Part shown: positions 63,434 through 64,000 of the stretch, piece by piece
Numbering within the stretch: the first letter of the stretch is position 1
How the letters are laid out: every line of letters starts with the position of its first letter
Origin: Eriocheir sinensis
Taxonomy: Eukaryota; Arthropoda; Malacostraca; Decapoda; Varunidae
NCBI RefSeq assembly: GCF_024679095.1
Contig: NC_066516.1
Coordinates: forward strand, 2,977,788 to 3,041,787
DNA: 64,000 bases
Reading direction: 5' to 3'
Notes under the pieces: generated by a model
The model's database searches: none
Seen by the model: only the letters and a program-made list of their open reading frames with translations
Told to the model about the DNA's origin: nothing
Position numbers and translations under genes: made by a program

Positions 63434-64000
63434 GTATGGACATGGAAACATGGAAACATGGAAAGGCAGGCAACAGAAAGCCTGTTGGCTCATTACGAGG
63501 TTGCCCGCTTAGGTGATTTAATCTGCTCGACAGCCACTTGGGGCCTGGGGAGCAGATGAAAGCACCTCGACATTGAGGAGCAGATGAAAGCACCTCGATA
63601 TTGAGGAGCAGATGAAGACACCTCAATATTCAGTTTACTCCCGACGCAGCGAAGTGACGGTCGATTCTATATTTGAAGGAGTTGATAGTATTCGCATTTA
63701 CTACTTCTGAAGGAAGATTGTTCCAGTGACGGATGACTCGGTTTGAAAAGAAACTCCTTCCGATGTCTGTGTTACATCGACTAGACTGAATGGGTAAACC
63801 GTTATTTCTAGTTCTTGAGTTGGTTTGCAGTTCAAAGAATTTGGAGTAATCGACGTTATTGAATTTTTTCAGATACTTGAAAACTTGAATCATATCCCCT
63901 CGTAGGCGTCTTTTCTCCAATGTAAAGAGATTGAGTCGCTTGAGTCGTTCCTCGTACGGTTGAGCCCTTAAGGTTGGAATCATCTTTGTGGCGCGTCGTT
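63434..64000 (-). mobile_element. CR1-like LINE family F, 3' end, runs off the right edge
   Basis: Minus strand: C-terminal ORF2 with YEERLKRLNLFTLEKRRLRG, GRSFFSNRVIRHWNNLPSEV and NSFKYRIDRHF to a stop at 63630. The 3' UTR includes three tandem 28-bp units (63551-63633, each with GAGCAGATGAAAGCACCTCG) and ends in three TTTCCATG octamers at 63438-63464, the CR1 style of tail. There is no (CT)n next to it. Confidence 0.88.

Overview
The window looks like a piece of a repeat-rich arthropod genome, most likely a decapod crustacean. That is an inference from very dense di- and trinucleotide microsatellites, many decayed non-LTR retrotransposons, tRNA-derived SINEs, several DNA transposon superfamilies and sparse intron-separated host exons. 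There is no sign of bacterial organisation, CRISPR or rRNA.

Host genes. Only two host coding segments are recognised, both on the + strand. One is the last exon of an RCE1-type CAAX prenyl protease (4725-4924), with a polypyrimidine tract and AG acceptor and the family's HxxxN motif. The other is the first coding exon of an SLC5-type sodium/solute cotransporter (54934-55029), ending at a GTAAGT donor. Their remaining exons are not visible here.

Layout. 1-1900: two non-LTR reverse transcriptase (RT) fragments. 2890-4450: poly(A)-type LINE family B, then the RCE1 exon. 5408-8722: two elements flanked by TTAA and an old B copy. 9330-15300: hairpin repeats, a Tigger-like end, a B copy carrying a TTAA MITE, a large palindrome, and a Tc1/mariner remnant split by local duplications and a second copy of the same MITE. 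16226-19074: two hAT elements, one with a transposase C-terminal half and a perfect 8-bp target duplication. 19100-28000: CR1-like family C in two copies, one split by a nearly complete B element and by an unclassified DNA element. 28000-33300: a hAT element inserted in (TG)n, then a 3.5-kb hAT that contains a 42-bp satellite, a SINE and an inner inverted repeat. 33700-43500: LINEs E, D and C in a row, each bounded by (CT)n. 44400-46500: a Harbinger transposase gene broken by a SINE. 46500-51600: a hAT MITE, B copies, a SINE and microsatellites. 55700-64000: SINEs, a 370-bp-arm inverted repeat, RTE-clade RT remnants, (TAG)n-linked cassettes and the 3' end of another CR1-like LINE.

How the parts relate. 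The most notable pattern is that LINE families A, C, D and E lie inside microsatellites, with the same repeat on both sides. The sense strand is (AC)n for A and (CT)n for C, D and E. One tRNA-SINE family shows (AC)n directly 5' of all three copies, so it may be mobilised by the A-type LINE. Families C and D also carry an SGNH-hydrolase domain in ORF1, as known for CR1-type LINEs.
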